NCBI RefSeq assembly: GCF_910592395.1
Contig: NC_088312.1
Coordinates: 13,020,001 to 13,084,000 of the forward strand
DNA from: Lineus longissimus
Taxonomy: Eukaryota; Nemertea; Pilidiophora; Heteronemertea; Lineidae
Length of the DNA: 64,000 nt
Reading direction: 5' to 3'
Made by a program: the position numbers and the translations under genes. Positions 23,601 through 32,001 of this stretch are shown here, piece by piece; within the stretch, counting starts at the first letter, position 1; every line of letters begins with the position of its first letter. The notes below the pieces were generated by a model that was not told the origin of the DNA, made no database searches, and saw only the letters and a program-made list of their open reading frames with translations.

Positions 23601-26600
23601 ACTTATAAGTTAGCAATATCAAATACAATGTACATGTACATGCAAGTGTTTATGCAAATACAAGTACGGAGTAGTTAACACCTGGTGCCAAAACGAAGAG
23701 GAGACATTTTGGTGTCCTCCGTTTTTCGATATCTTGCACCGTTTAGGAGCTACAGGCCTTCAAATTTGGCATTTCCCACCAAATGTGGCTCGCACAGTAA
23801 AATGTTCAAGTTTCTCATCCCCCTGCCGCCACGGCAAGATACTTTCAACCGCTGCGACTACATGCACGCAGGAGGTGGACTTGTTTGCCGTGTTTTGAAT
23901 GCATCACCAGATCCAGATGTTTTGCGGCCAGCATATGAAGCGTATTTACGGTGTTTAGCAGAATTTAAATGTACTTGATAATTACGGGAATGGTTAGTAT
24001 TAAAGCGGCACGTAGCACAACTGAATGTTGGCAAAATAAGATCGAATTTTCCTCTTCTTTGGCGTTTTCCAGGCGGCGAGTCCGCCATGATGATCATTAA
24101 AATAATTACCGCAACAGACAATTTGACACCTGCGGTGTTGGTTTTTTTGCAATGACGTAATATGGATGCAGTGACGTTGCAGCTTCACACATTGTTGGCG
24201 CCACAAGTTTCATGGAATCTGATCTCTGTGACGTCGTTTACGTCACAGCATTTCGCAGCATCCGTCTTTTTCCCTAGCGAAACCAAGAGGCGCTCCGTAA
24301 TTTTGTTCGAAAACTGCAGATTTTCAGTCAAGATATGTATGAGGTAAGTTTTAAAACAAAAAATCATCGTCATTAATCACATGTGTTCCGTGTTGACTTT
24401 ACCTTGAGGTCATTTTGTTCCACATTTAAGATACAAAGCCCAAAGTGAAAGCAAGTTTCCATCCTCCACCTCCTCCTTCTCCATACATGCAATGCACATA
24501 TAGCCTACATGTATGCCTACGTGATTTGCTCTTTTTACTCGGCCGGTATTTAAGTCACGTAACCCCTCTCTATCCCGAAAACTGTTCTATCATTTGATAT
24601 AGTCTATATTCCCGCTGCACAATACTTTTTTAATTTTTAAGCCTTGCCCCCTCACACTTACACGTGTGTTTTATTCTCAAACATACTGTGCAGTTACCGT
24701 AGTTGAGTTGCAGAATTGCATGTTTGTTGTGATGGTTGAAGTTTATTTAATGAACTCAGTTGACTTATCCTATAGTGTTCATGGGTATGGTTGCCGTAAA
24801 TAGACGAATCATTCCACGTAAGGCAAACTGGCGCCCTTGAAGTACCAACAGTAACTAAATCGGCCGGTACGAAAGCATTTGAATTTACCACTAAAACACA
24901 GCGCGGGAAACAGCTGCCCACAAAACGCAAACGATTGTGTGGCGCATTTCAGTCGGCGCATGAAGTACATCTGATTGGTCGGCCGGTGTAAAAAAAATCA
25001 ATAATCTCTCAACCTCGATTCCATTGAGTGAATTGTATGCAAAATGTAGACTTCGATACCTGGAGCCGTGAAATGCTAAATTGGCAGTGGGCGGAGACCA
25101 CGTGAATGAAATTCTTCGTTGCGTGGCATTATTTGGAAGGCCGTTTCATTCACCATCCATTAGTCCAGTCACCCCGAAGCCCGCTGTCCGAGTTATGTGT
25201 GAACAGCCATACCCTGTGATATTGCATTCTTATCAATCGTTCGCCATTTGCATTGCAGCGCTCATTTGCCTACAGCGTCAAGCTGTTTCGTCGAGATGAG
25301 GGCCCAGCAGAGCCAGAGGAGAAAGACTTTTGGCGTGGCTATACGAATTACAGGTGCCTGGCTGTGGATAGCCCTGACAGCTGGGCCAAGAGGTTCGAGA
25401 TAGACGATAAGCGGGTGGGGAAAGCCATTGATTGTAACATGTAATTATGGGGGTTAATTGAATAGAAGGGATTAATTGTAAATAATTGTAAAGCGGGTGG
25501 GGAAGCCGTTGATTGTAACATGTTAATATGGGGGTTAATTGTATAGAAGGGATTAATTGTAAGTAATTGTAAAGTAAAATGATTGTAAATAAGGGGCAAA
25601 TAAGATTTTAATTCAAATGTAAATAAAGTGATTGTAATTAAAGGGGTAAATTTAATTGTAATTGTAATTAACGTGTAAATGAAATGATTGTAAATAAGAT
25701 GAAAACATTATTGTAAGGTATGGTGTAAAGTGCACATTAAGTTTGATATAATAAATATGGGTTAAAAAGATTTTATTTCTTGTTCTTTCTGTACAACTCT
25801 CACAGCTAATTTTAAACTGATTAACTGCAAAAAATTAGGCAGATAATCAAAATAAAATCAGTTGTGAAACGATGCCATTCACTAAGTATGTCTTAGGTGG
25901 TAATGAAATACACAGGACAAGGACAAAGTATACTTATATAAGGGATGTTTAAGTGATCACATTTCATCCAATCAGGAGGGAGCAAAAATGATACACACTG
26001 ACACTAGTGGAACTATGATGGAACTCACAGCATAGAATCTACCACGGAAGTCCCATGAACGTTCCATCCATTGAAGCCCCATGAACGTTCCACCCATGGC
26101 CCATCAGTGGATAGCTGATGGGAGACCAGTTGTTAAACGTTGTTTGCGATAATCATGAACTATCCATCCATGGGCTCCATGGATGGAACGTTCATGGGCC
26201 ATCAGCTATCCGTGGACGGAATCTTTTGCCTGTGTAGTAGACATAAGATTAGTTCAGATATCCAACAGGCCTGAATCCTCCTGCTCTGGTAGGAGGAGCA
26301 TTCAGGTGGACAGAAGTTGGCTGCCCAGATCGAGGAGGGTCGGGAATGAGATCAATCACATGCATGGACAAAATTTAGGGATAATTTCCTAGAGAGCTTT
26401 TCCCCTCCGTAAAATTCTGCTTCAGTCAGTTATTGTATTGGTGAACAGCTAAATGCTGTCCATGCTTGTGATTAAACTCATTCACGACCCTCTTCGATCT
26501 GGATCGTGGCCACTTTGATGAACCGTTTGTGTTAAAACGGATTACTGGCCTGAAACTTCAAACCAGCACTGTGTAAAAAGGCCTATTGCTGCAAGATAAT

Positions 26601-26825
26601 GAATGGGGTTGCTGTTTCCAATTGCGTGCATCCCATTTGAGATTTATCTGACACTTTTGTTGCTCCACGCATGGTTTTAAAATGCATTTTCTCTTGTGTT
26701 CCAGATTTGGTGAAATGAATCGAAGGTTGTTGGATGTCTATGGAACGGAGGCATCAAAAGCATTCCCAGATTTTTGGCCAGTATATGATACAAGATATAC
26801 GAAATTACAGAAACCTATCTCATGA
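14653..26825 (+). CDS. TMEM135: Transmembrane protein 135, 3' exons
   Basis: TMEM135 is a multi-pass protein of mitochondria and peroxisomes, related in its C-terminal half to the Tim17/22/23-PMP24 fold and implicated in organelle dynamics and lipid handling. Seven exons were assembled from frame-consistent GT-AG junctions: 14653-14694, 15942-16146, 19679-19846, 20795-20935, 21437-21535, 21956-22023 and 26705-26825 (stop TGA 26823-26825), about 280 residues. Diagnostic segments include MKDGLQGSTLSAIR, the cysteine/histidine patch KHRLCPHQHSC, GCVRMFASGF, FYCGAFLASF, LRWLRNSDSELHALISGF, YMKGIDAG, TLRPAYWKFL and LLDVYGTEASKAFPDF. Each aligns by memory with the vertebrate protein in order. The first ~170 residues were not found. 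The introns contain several mobile elements and one exon-derived array. The family assignment is strong; the upstream start is unknown. Confidence 0.9.
14895..15206. mobile_element. TTAA-flanked piggyBac-like MITE
   Basis: TTAA at 14891-14894 and 15207-15210 flanks a 312-bp segment with inverted ends CCCTTTTTTGAAAGGCC and GGCCCTTTAAGGG. TTAA duplications with CCC...GGG termini are the signature of piggyBac elements. A secondary inverted repeat around 'gatggtcgtcgaagttgg' and 'cgacgatcgtcgcagttgg' lies near the right end. No transposase is present. The element lies in a TMEM135 intron. Confidence 0.65.
15530..15941 (+). repeat. Decayed tandem array derived from a TMEM135 exon
   Basis: About four units of ~105 bp precede the true exon at 15942. 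Each unit contains a 'cattttgcag'-like splice acceptor (near 15615, 15724, 15829 and the real one at 15932), then a 'ttcct.....atcatcagagc' stretch and 'agtcaaagagaagcaccaac' and 'ctcaaagaaagtc' blocks. These are the first ~90 coding bases of the genuine exon. The units have diverged: some lost the AG, and a stop (TAG) falls in the unit near 15751. The array therefore looks like old tandem duplication of the acceptor plus the 5' half of the exon, now intronic. Confidence 0.75.
15942..16146 (+). CDS. TMEM135: TMEM135 205-nt exon with Cys/His patch
   Basis: The acceptor 'ccattttgcag' and donor 'gtgagt' are clear. The first base completes the arginine codon from the 42-nt exon, then 68 codons follow, ending in phase 0. 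The peptide starts FLVGSSELPQSVKEKHQPSS and ends HRLCPHQHSCLSYTLG, matching the vertebrate FIVGKEEIP...CCKHYEDNCISYCIKG segment. The first ~30 codons are the source sequence of the degraded repeats immediately upstream. Confidence 0.85.
16147..17036. other. TMEM135 intron, nothing recognised
   Basis: The open frame at 16531-16818 has no family match or usable splice phase. A half-site 'taagggttaac' near 16483 resembles the right end of the TTAA element at 14895 and may be its relic. Confidence 0.4.
17037..17276. mobile_element. Foldback/MITE with ~30-bp inverted ends
   Basis: The left arm 'tcggctcaggattaactagt' (from about 17040) pairs with the right arm 'actagttgaccctgagctga' (to about 17275), and both arms continue inward as 'tgtatctg' and 'cagataca'. 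The short direct repeat 'tgcgtaagctg' lies just outside both ends (about 17019 and 17291). No coding capacity. The family is unassigned. Confidence 0.65.
17277..18653. other. TMEM135 intron, nothing recognised
   Basis: No supported exon or repeat, apart from the short segment near 17460 that resembles the one near 12670. Confidence 0.4.
18654..18820. mobile_element. pogo/Tigger-like MITE, diverged
   Basis: It has 'tagtggaatctcccttggtg' at the left, the 'tttgacctttctgatcagga' core, and 'cggttctactg' at the right. Both ends and the core align with the better copy at 19440. Confidence 0.65.
19440..19617. mobile_element. pogo/Tigger-like MITE close to a splice acceptor
   Basis: Intact 178-bp copy: TA|CAGTGGAACCACCCTTAGCG at the left, GGTTCTACTG|TA at the right, TA on both sides. 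It ends 61 bp before the TMEM135 exon at 19679, so that intron's branch point and pyrimidine tract must lie in the short remaining gap or in MITE sequence. Confidence 0.85.
19847..20794. other. TMEM135 intron, nothing recognised
   Basis: AT-rich intron without recognisable elements. The open frame at 20336-20596 has no supporting splice or domain evidence. Confidence 0.4.
22865..23159. repeat. Perfect 71-bp inverted repeat with 153-bp spacer
   Basis: The left arm 22865-22935 (starting gaccagatttgaagcgagag) is the exact reverse complement of 23089-23159 (ending cgcttcaaatctggtc). Identity stops abruptly on both sides of each arm. The RNA would form a long perfect hairpin. No flanking target duplication was recognised. 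Open frames crossing it are by-products of the inversion. Confidence 0.9.
23858..24088 (-). CDS. Hypothetical 76-aa single zinc-finger protein
   Basis: The ORF starts at an ATG in a good context (atcatcATGG, 24088-24086) and ends TAG at 23858-23860. The product has a basic N-terminus (GKRQRRGKF), then one finger C24-x2-C27-x12-H40-x5-H46 (FSCATCRFN...VHLNSAKH), and a Ser/Pro-rich tail. The C-x2-C-x12-H-x5-H spacing is that of matrin/U1-type C2H2 fingers, which bind RNA or DNA. The region upstream (about 24100-24250) holds several TGACGT/ACGTCA sites and is promoter-like. It could be a small intronic gene, the first exon of a transposase, or cargo of the enclosing element. Single-exon ORFs this short can be chance, but the ordered finger argues against that. 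Confidence 0.4.
   Translation of the reverse strand: MADSPPGKRQRRGKFDLILPTFSCATCRFNTNHSRNYQVHLNSAKHRKYASYAGRKTSGSGDAFKTRQTSPPPACM
24140..24252 (-). promoter_or_regulatory. CRE-rich candidate promoter of the zinc-finger ORF
   Basis: The stretch 50-165 bp upstream of the minus-strand ATG has TGACGTAATA, GTGACGTTGC, GTGACGTCG and TACGTCAC within 110 bp. Such clustering of CREB/ATF half-sites is typical of small housekeeping promoters. No TATA box or start site can be read. Confidence 0.35.
25436..25760 (+). repeat. AT-rich minisatellite of 'attgtaa' units
   Basis: A ~75-bp unit (gcgggtgggg(a)aagcc, ttgattgtaacatg, gggggttaattg, agaagggattaattgtaa) is present twice at about 25409-25570. It is followed by irregular repeats of 'attgtaaat' and 'aattgtaa' to about 25720. 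Low complexity and not coding. Confidence 0.7.
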
Positions 26826-27231
26826 TGCTCTAATCTAATCTAGTCGAGAACAATCGGTTAATATGACTGAAGAGATATTAATCCATTCGTTGTCAGGACG
26901 AGATATTGACTTGTTTCACATAATATTGTCTTCTCTATCTAAGAACACATAAGTAATACGAATTTGAAAAACACAACATCTGTGATATTAATGTTAACTC
27001 TGTGTCAGTTATTTGCTTTCCATAAAGACACAATAGCACATGTAGGAAAACGTATTGTACTGGTATTTCATGTAAATGTATATGTTGATAATGTTTGTCA
27101 TTTGTATAGCGCTCATCAGACGATTGCCTGTTGAAGCACTACAGCTGATTTATCACAGATAATGACCCATGAACAGCCCACACTTAAGGTGCTTTTCAAA
27201 AGAGCCTGCATCCTCGATCGTCATTATGTCC
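26826..27231 (+). other. TMEM135 3' UTR/flank
   Basis: AT-rich sequence after the TMEM135 stop. No canonical AATAAA was confidently chosen as the polyadenylation signal. Confidence 0.4.
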
Positions 27232-27234
27232 TTA

Positions 27235-27926
27235 GGCTGGGTTCACATAGAACTATACGGTATTCGGTATACGCTATTCGATATACGCTATTCGGTATTC
27301 GCTATACGCTATACGGGCACGGCGAGTCACATAGGGTAGCATGCGTGCGGTATTCGGTCTTTTGGCGCCGATCAGATGGACAGTTCAGACGAAGAAGATT
27401 TGGCTCTTCTCCTCTTAGCCGAGGATGAAGCTGACCAGGCACAAAGACCAAAGAAAGAAAGAACAGAATGGGTGCGGCAGCACTTTAAGATGATACCTCC
27501 GTTGGGGGAGTACCACAGGACATTTAAAAACCTCATGGATCATCCAGATGTTAATTAAAAGAATCATTTAGTTGATTAGTAATAAAACATGTAATGAAGG
27601 CCTGTACTTAGAAATTGCAATAAAATGAGTAAAAATGAGTACTGTTGTTTCTAACTTATCCTGTAGTATGCAATAAATAGTTAATTGTGATAGATAACAT
27701 TAAAATGCACTGGTCACTTCTGAACAGGGTGGTATACGCTGCACGAAAATCGAACGCGCACGATTCCCACCATACTATACTATACGCAGGTAAACGACCT
27801 TTTCGAATAGTGCCCTCTTCTGTGACCCGGTATTGTGAAATTTCCTTGTTCGATTTCAGGTACCCGCGTGCCCTGGCAAAACGTGCACCGAATACCCGAA
27901 TAGTATAGTTCTATGTGAACCCAGCC
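27235..27926 (+). mobile_element. Non-autonomous PIF/Harbinger element
   Basis: Long inverted ends GGCTGGGTTCACATAGAACT (left) and AGTTCTATGTGAACCCAGCC (right) are flanked by TTA at 27232-27234 and 27927-27929, the target duplication of PIF/Harbinger transposons. The subterminal parts are rich in 'tacg(c/g)tattcg' motifs. The 692-bp length is far too short for an autonomous copy. It keeps a 60-codon remnant (27376-27558) that looks like the N-terminus of a Harbinger nuclease. Confidence 0.85.
27376..27558 (+). pseudogene. N-terminal remnant of a Harbinger transposase
   Basis: A 60-codon frame encodes an acidic start (MDSSDEEDLALLLLAEDEAD), a basic linker, then ERTEWVRQHF and GEYHRTFKNLMDHPD. 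An acidic/leucine start followed by a W(V/I)...GEYH segment is the usual N-terminus of HARBI1-like nucleases, which are about 350-450 aa. Everything after this segment, including the DDE catalytic region, is missing, so the copy cannot encode an active enzyme. Confidence 0.65.
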
Positions 27927-28538
27927 TTAGGTAGTGTATTCCTGAGTCGTGCAGAAGACACTGAAAAACTGCGATCACCAAAGGTTGTTTTTGTCGTTTA
28001 CACGGCCAGTTTCCTTTAACTTTCATCCATTGAACGCATTTGACGAGGGCAATCTGCATATTGTATTGTTTCAATTTTTATCCGATTTAATCAGGAATAA
28101 TTGTTCTAATTAGTATGTTCTTATAGTATCTTCACAATATAACTGTTTTTCTTGAGATACACACGGTAACTTTGACAATCTGACAATGCACTAAATTTTG
28201 AGATAAATTAACCACCGGGTTACTCTGAAGTACACGCACAAAATCAGTTCATGCATACTTTGCCATTTGTTTGCCATTTTGTTCGCCATTCTTTCGCTAT
28301 CTGCAGGAAAAACATGCAGTGTGTTATTCTTATCTGATGGAAATCATGCTTGAAGGACTTTATTACCAGTGATGAACACAACATTTTTTTCCCTTAGAAG
28401 ATGACGACAACACAGTTTTTCTGACATATAAAAAATGTTCTCCTTGCCCAGGACAGACCAGATGTTTGAAAGCTTGCCTAATTCTCGGCACGCTGAGAAA
28501 TTGATTCCCTTGGGTGAGTGATGAGACAATTCCCAATA

Positions 28539-28728
28539 TGTGACCCGTTCCAGCAAAACCAGTCGCATGTCATGCTAAGCTTGGCAGGTTGAGACGGACT
28601 GTTTGTTCATTTCACTATTGTCTGCCTTTTGTGAAATCTGACGACATCAATTTCTTCTATTATCTCCTGGTGTCATCTAGGCTCATCTTATGTGCGACAA
28701 GCGACTGGTTTTCCTAGAACGGGTCACA
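28539..28728. mobile_element. 190-bp TA-flanked MITE
   Basis: Inverted ends TA|TGTGACCCGTTCCAGCAAAA and TTTTCCTAGAACGGGTCACA|TA, extended by 'accagtcgca' and 'gcgactggt'. TA target duplications suggest a Tc1-mariner derivative. A diverged copy lies in NUS1 intron 1 (about 32571-32766). Confidence 0.8.
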
Positions 28729-29109
28729 TATATTGACTTTATGACTTCTCACCGAAAACCTTTTCACTGAATCACTGAATCACCATGACTATTGTCTCTG
28801 TTTTCTCATTGGTAGGTATTGTCTATCAATCCGCATCGTGATTTTTAACAATGAAGTGTTGAGAATTATAATGTACATGTAAAGGTATGTGTATTGGGAT
28901 TGAACTGTACTGATAAAAACCCTGGAAAAAGTGGTTGTAAAAAGTGATCTATGCATGTCATAGACTTATCTTTTTTGAGTGATTCGGTGTACCAATTTGC
29001 CTGCTTAGGCCAGAATGCTTCACCTTTCTGACTTTGCCTTGAAATGTATTCCAGGCAAAGAGTTACCCTTCGTAATGAGGCGAAAGGTCATATTTTTGCT
29101 AGTCAACTT

Positions 29110-29287
29110 CAGTAGAACCTCTCTAATAAGGACACCCTCGGGACTGACAAGTGCTGTCCTTAACGGAAGAGGTGTCCTGATTAGAGAGGTCAAATTGAAT
29201 GGAAACAACCAATTTGGGACCAAAACTAGAGTCCTTGTAGGGAGGTTGTCCTTAATAGAGAGGTGTCCACTAAGGGAGGTTCCACTG
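29110..29287. mobile_element. pogo/Tigger-like MITE
   Basis: 178-bp copy beginning CAGTAGAACCTCTCTAATAA and ending GGTTCCACTG|TA. The left TA is mutated (TT). It is in the opposite orientation to the copies at 19440 and 30521, judged by the 'gattagagaggtcaaattga' core. Confidence 0.8.
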
Positions 29288-30404
29288 TACTAATATGACA
29301 GCCTAGCGACTACCTATAGTCTGCTTCAACCAAATGTACTTTCTCAACTTCGAGTCATGAAGAAAAGGCACAAACATGAATCTGTTAAACCAATGCTAGT
29401 ATCTCTTGTAAAATATAGTAGATAACAAAAGTGAAATTCAAAATAAATACATAATGGGAAAATATCATTATTTTTGCGGATATGTCATTAGATAGTATTG
29501 AAAGGACGTTTGACTCAACATCGGGACGTTTTAGAAAAGAGACCTTTTGCTGGCAACTGTCACCATCATAATCTCGGTATGTAAATTGGTTTTGTTTGTG
29601 TTATGGGATCTATGCTTTACCTCACGTGATGTATTGACCAATAAATCAGTTTTATGATAGAAGAATTTGCTGTTTCTCCTTCACTGACTTGAAAAATATG
29701 TGTGACAACCCATGGCCGCACAGTCAGCTAGACTGTATTGCTGTTCCTAAACGCATCGCCTGATTTCCACAAAATGATAAGATCAGCTGGGCGGGATCCA
29801 GGATTCTGAGAAAGGGGGGCCGCTGAGCGAGGGCACAGAAGTCGGCAGGTCGCCGCCCCTGAAGATTTCTAGAAAGGACTGAGTTTTCTCAGAGTTTCGA
29901 TTACAGAATCGCATGCTAAATCTCCCAACAAATTTTCATAATCATGGCCTATGATATAGTGCTTTAGTGGGGGTCCACGATTTGACTATCCTTTGCCTTC
30001 AACTGAATCAAAATCAAGACTTGTGGTAAACCTTTTTTGATTATGGCCTGTTCGGTTGGCTACTCACTGCATCCGGATCTCGGGACCTCTCGAATGTTCC
30101 TCAGTTGCATGTTTGAACTAAAAACCCTACCTGCCCATTCAACGTACTGATCTATGTGAAGCCAGGTTACATGATCGATGGAAAAACATTGAATTGGGAT
30201 CCAAGGCTTGAGGGTCAAGCTGTTGGCCAGTACATTCATGATGCTCTACTCTGGGAGTATTGTAGGTTTAAGCTGCAGCTATACAGCGCTCAGGACTAAC
30301 ACTCGTAGTTTGCCAGCTAGGTACTGGCCCCCTTTACTCTTGGGTGAAGAGAGGCAACTAGGGTCTAGTGCCTAGCTCAAGGACTCAAAGACAATAAACA
30401 GCGG

Positions 30405-30478
30405 TGATCCTTCTGAGAATCGAACCCACGGCCTCCTGATCAGGCGAGCCCGGTGCTCTAAACACTACATGTCAAGCA
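30405..30478 (-). repeat. tRNA-derived SINE head
   Basis: On the minus strand there is an A-box-like TAGTGTTTAGAGCACCGG and a near-perfect B box, GGGTTCGATTCT, about 35 bases apart. Acceptor-stem pairing is poor, so a SINE promoter is preferred over a working tRNA gene. Confidence 0.55.
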
Positions 30479-30520
30479 AAGAGGGAATAACGAAGGAGGG
30501 TAGTACTTTGGATATAAGTA

Positions 30521-30696
30521 CAGTGGAACCTCCCTTAGCGGACACCTTTCTATTAAGGACAACCTCTCCAATAAGGACACTAGTTTCGGTCCCAAATTAG
30601 TTGTTTCCATTCATTTTGACCCCTCTAATCAGGACACCTCTATTAGGGACAGCACTTGTCAGTACCGAGGGGGTCCTTAATAGAGAGGTTCTACTG
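30521..30696. mobile_element. pogo/Tigger-like MITE
   Basis: TA|CAGTGGAACCTCCCTTAGCG to GGTTCTACTG|TA, 176 bp, with TA on both sides. It is one of the best-preserved copies in the window. Confidence 0.85.
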
Positions 30697-30779
30697 TACG
30701 TTACATCCCCTTGGTCAAGCTAATATTAATAGTATTAAAAAGTGAGAAGCATATTAAACCCACAATGCAATATCATAAT

Positions 30780-31020
30780 GCCATTTCCCCATCAGCAGGT
30801 TGTGACATAAATTTCACTTGGTCGTCAAGAGTTTCATAATAATGTTGATCAGGCCAAATCGGCTGGTATGTCATATTGTTGTGACTTCCCCCATCAGCAG
30901 GTTGTGACAAACCTTCACTGGGTTATCAAGGGTTGTGACGTTGGTTGGACTCGGCTGGTATGAATGATGAGATTGTCATGACTTCCCCATCAGCAGGTTG
31001 TGACATAAATTTCACCGGTG
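30780..31020 (+). repeat. ~100-bp tandem repeat, about 2.5 copies
   Basis: 'catcagcaggttgtgaca' recurs near 30791, 30894 and 30989. Each copy is followed by 'ttcac(t/c)(t/g)gg', and the first two continue with 'tcggctggtatg' further on. Confidence 0.7.
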
Positions 31021-31284
31021 ATTTTGACTCTGTTGCCTGTGGCAAACCTGCATTCCAAGCAATCGATTACATAATGATGTCTAGTATAGGCCTAGGCCTA
31101 CAAAGGATGGTTAGAATTTCAATTTGTTACCATTGTCTTTTTTTTAGATGACTAATGGTTGTTGAACTAGTTCCTCATGTCTTCATCTTCATATTCATCT
31201 TCATCCTTATAATGATCGGGTTCCTTTCGGGACGTAATTGATCATATGGTACTGTGTGCATGCGGAGCCATAAAAAACGTCTAG

Positions 31285-31754
31285 TCGGTGCGGTTTAAAA
31301 ACTATGTACAATCATCTGAATTCTCTAAAGTCTCGGGAGGATGCTGGGACTTGAAGGCCTCAAAGTTATCCAGCGTCCTCATGTCTTCTGGGAGACGGTT
31401 CCACATAGGGATGGTTCGGTGGAAGAAGGATTGGCGCTCTTGGCAGGTGTCACATCGCTCTTGGAAAAATTGTTTGTCCCTCTTGTTCTTGTGTCGCCTG
31501 TATTCAGGTATGATGGGGAGATGTCTACTAGGTTGTTGGTAATTCTAAAGAGGGTTATCAAGGATGCTTGTTTTCTTCTTTGTTCTAGGGAGTTCCAGTT
31601 TAGGTCCTTTAGGATGGTAGTTACTGTGCCGGGTGTTCTTTGGCGATATGTATTAGTTACAAAACGGGCTGCACTACGCTGGATCTTTTCGACTGCCGCA
31701 ATGTCTTTTTGGAGGTTTGGAGGTTTGTCATATAATGAAATGAAATTAAATTAA
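31285..31754 (-). mobile_element. LINE reverse transcriptase C-terminal fragment
   Basis: The minus strand encodes, in order, DIAAVEKIQRSAARFVTNTY (about 31715-31655), LITLFRITNNLVDI (about 31562-31520), DTRTRGTNNF, and, after a frameshift, a segment ending near 31385 that corresponds to the usual 'R..WN.LP' close of the ORF. This ordered set is the conserved tail of jockey/CR1-type non-LTR retrotransposon polyproteins. The copy is 5'-truncated and frameshifted, hence dead. Confidence 0.75.
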
Positions 31755-31946
31755 TTCGCCATATGATTCCTACATCCCTTCCTACCACATCTTTGTGGAT
31801 AGAGACATCTTCCTCGATCTCTTCTTTTGTCTCAGTCCTTCGTTAGCGTATTTAATGCCAACATCAAACTGGGGCTTGCATTGTACTGGTTGACTCTGAC
31901 CGAGATATTGTCGTCGCTAGGCGCGCGAGATGGAATAGCGGTCAAC
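31755..31946 (+). promoter_or_regulatory. Probable NUS1 upstream region
   Basis: This is the interval between the LINE relic and the first NUS1 exon. It contains a short CpG-bearing patch (tgtcgtcgctaggcgcgcga near 31910), but no TATA box or other recognisable motif. The transcription start is unknown. Confidence 0.3.
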
Positions 31947-31973
31947 ATGGAATTCAACAAATTCACAAAATAA
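31947..31973 (+). other. Short upstream ORF before NUS1
   Basis: ATG GAA TTC AAC AAA TTC ACA AAA TAA is an eight-residue open frame ending 28 bases before the NUS1 start at 32002. If the transcript begins upstream of it, it could reduce initiation at NUS1. Only sequence position supports this. Confidence 0.3.
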
Positions 31974-32001
31974 AAAAAGGACCGGTGTGGCGTGTCCGTT
32001 C

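Larger units (their letters stand above)
22031..26234. mobile_element. 4.2-kb TA-flanked DNA element in a TMEM135 intron
   Basis: The left end TA|CTCAGGCAAAAG and the right end CTTTTGCCTGTG|TA are inverted. Just inside, about 185-215 bp at both sides share inverted subterminal blocks built from 'ccatcagctatccgtggatg' and 'gaacgttc(c/a)(g/a)tccatggg' motifs, and both end in a 'tagattctatg' block. This supports one large element rather than two independent insertions. TA duplication suggests a Tc1-mariner-like superfamily, but no transposase was found. The interior carries a perfect 71-bp inverted repeat, a zinc-finger ORF and an AT-rich minisatellite. Two separate small MITE insertions in opposite orientation are the alternative. 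Confidence 0.55.

Noticed and set aside
25253-25441. 63-codon frame (LFRRDEGPAEPEEKDFW) after an acceptor-like ttgcattgcag
   Set aside because: The composition looks coding, but another frame is also open over much of it, no family is recognised, no donor follows, and it runs into a minisatellite. It could still be an exon fragment captured by the enclosing element.
30405-30478. Functional tRNA gene
   Set aside because: The A and B boxes are good, but acceptor and anticodon stems do not pair properly, so a SINE head fits better.
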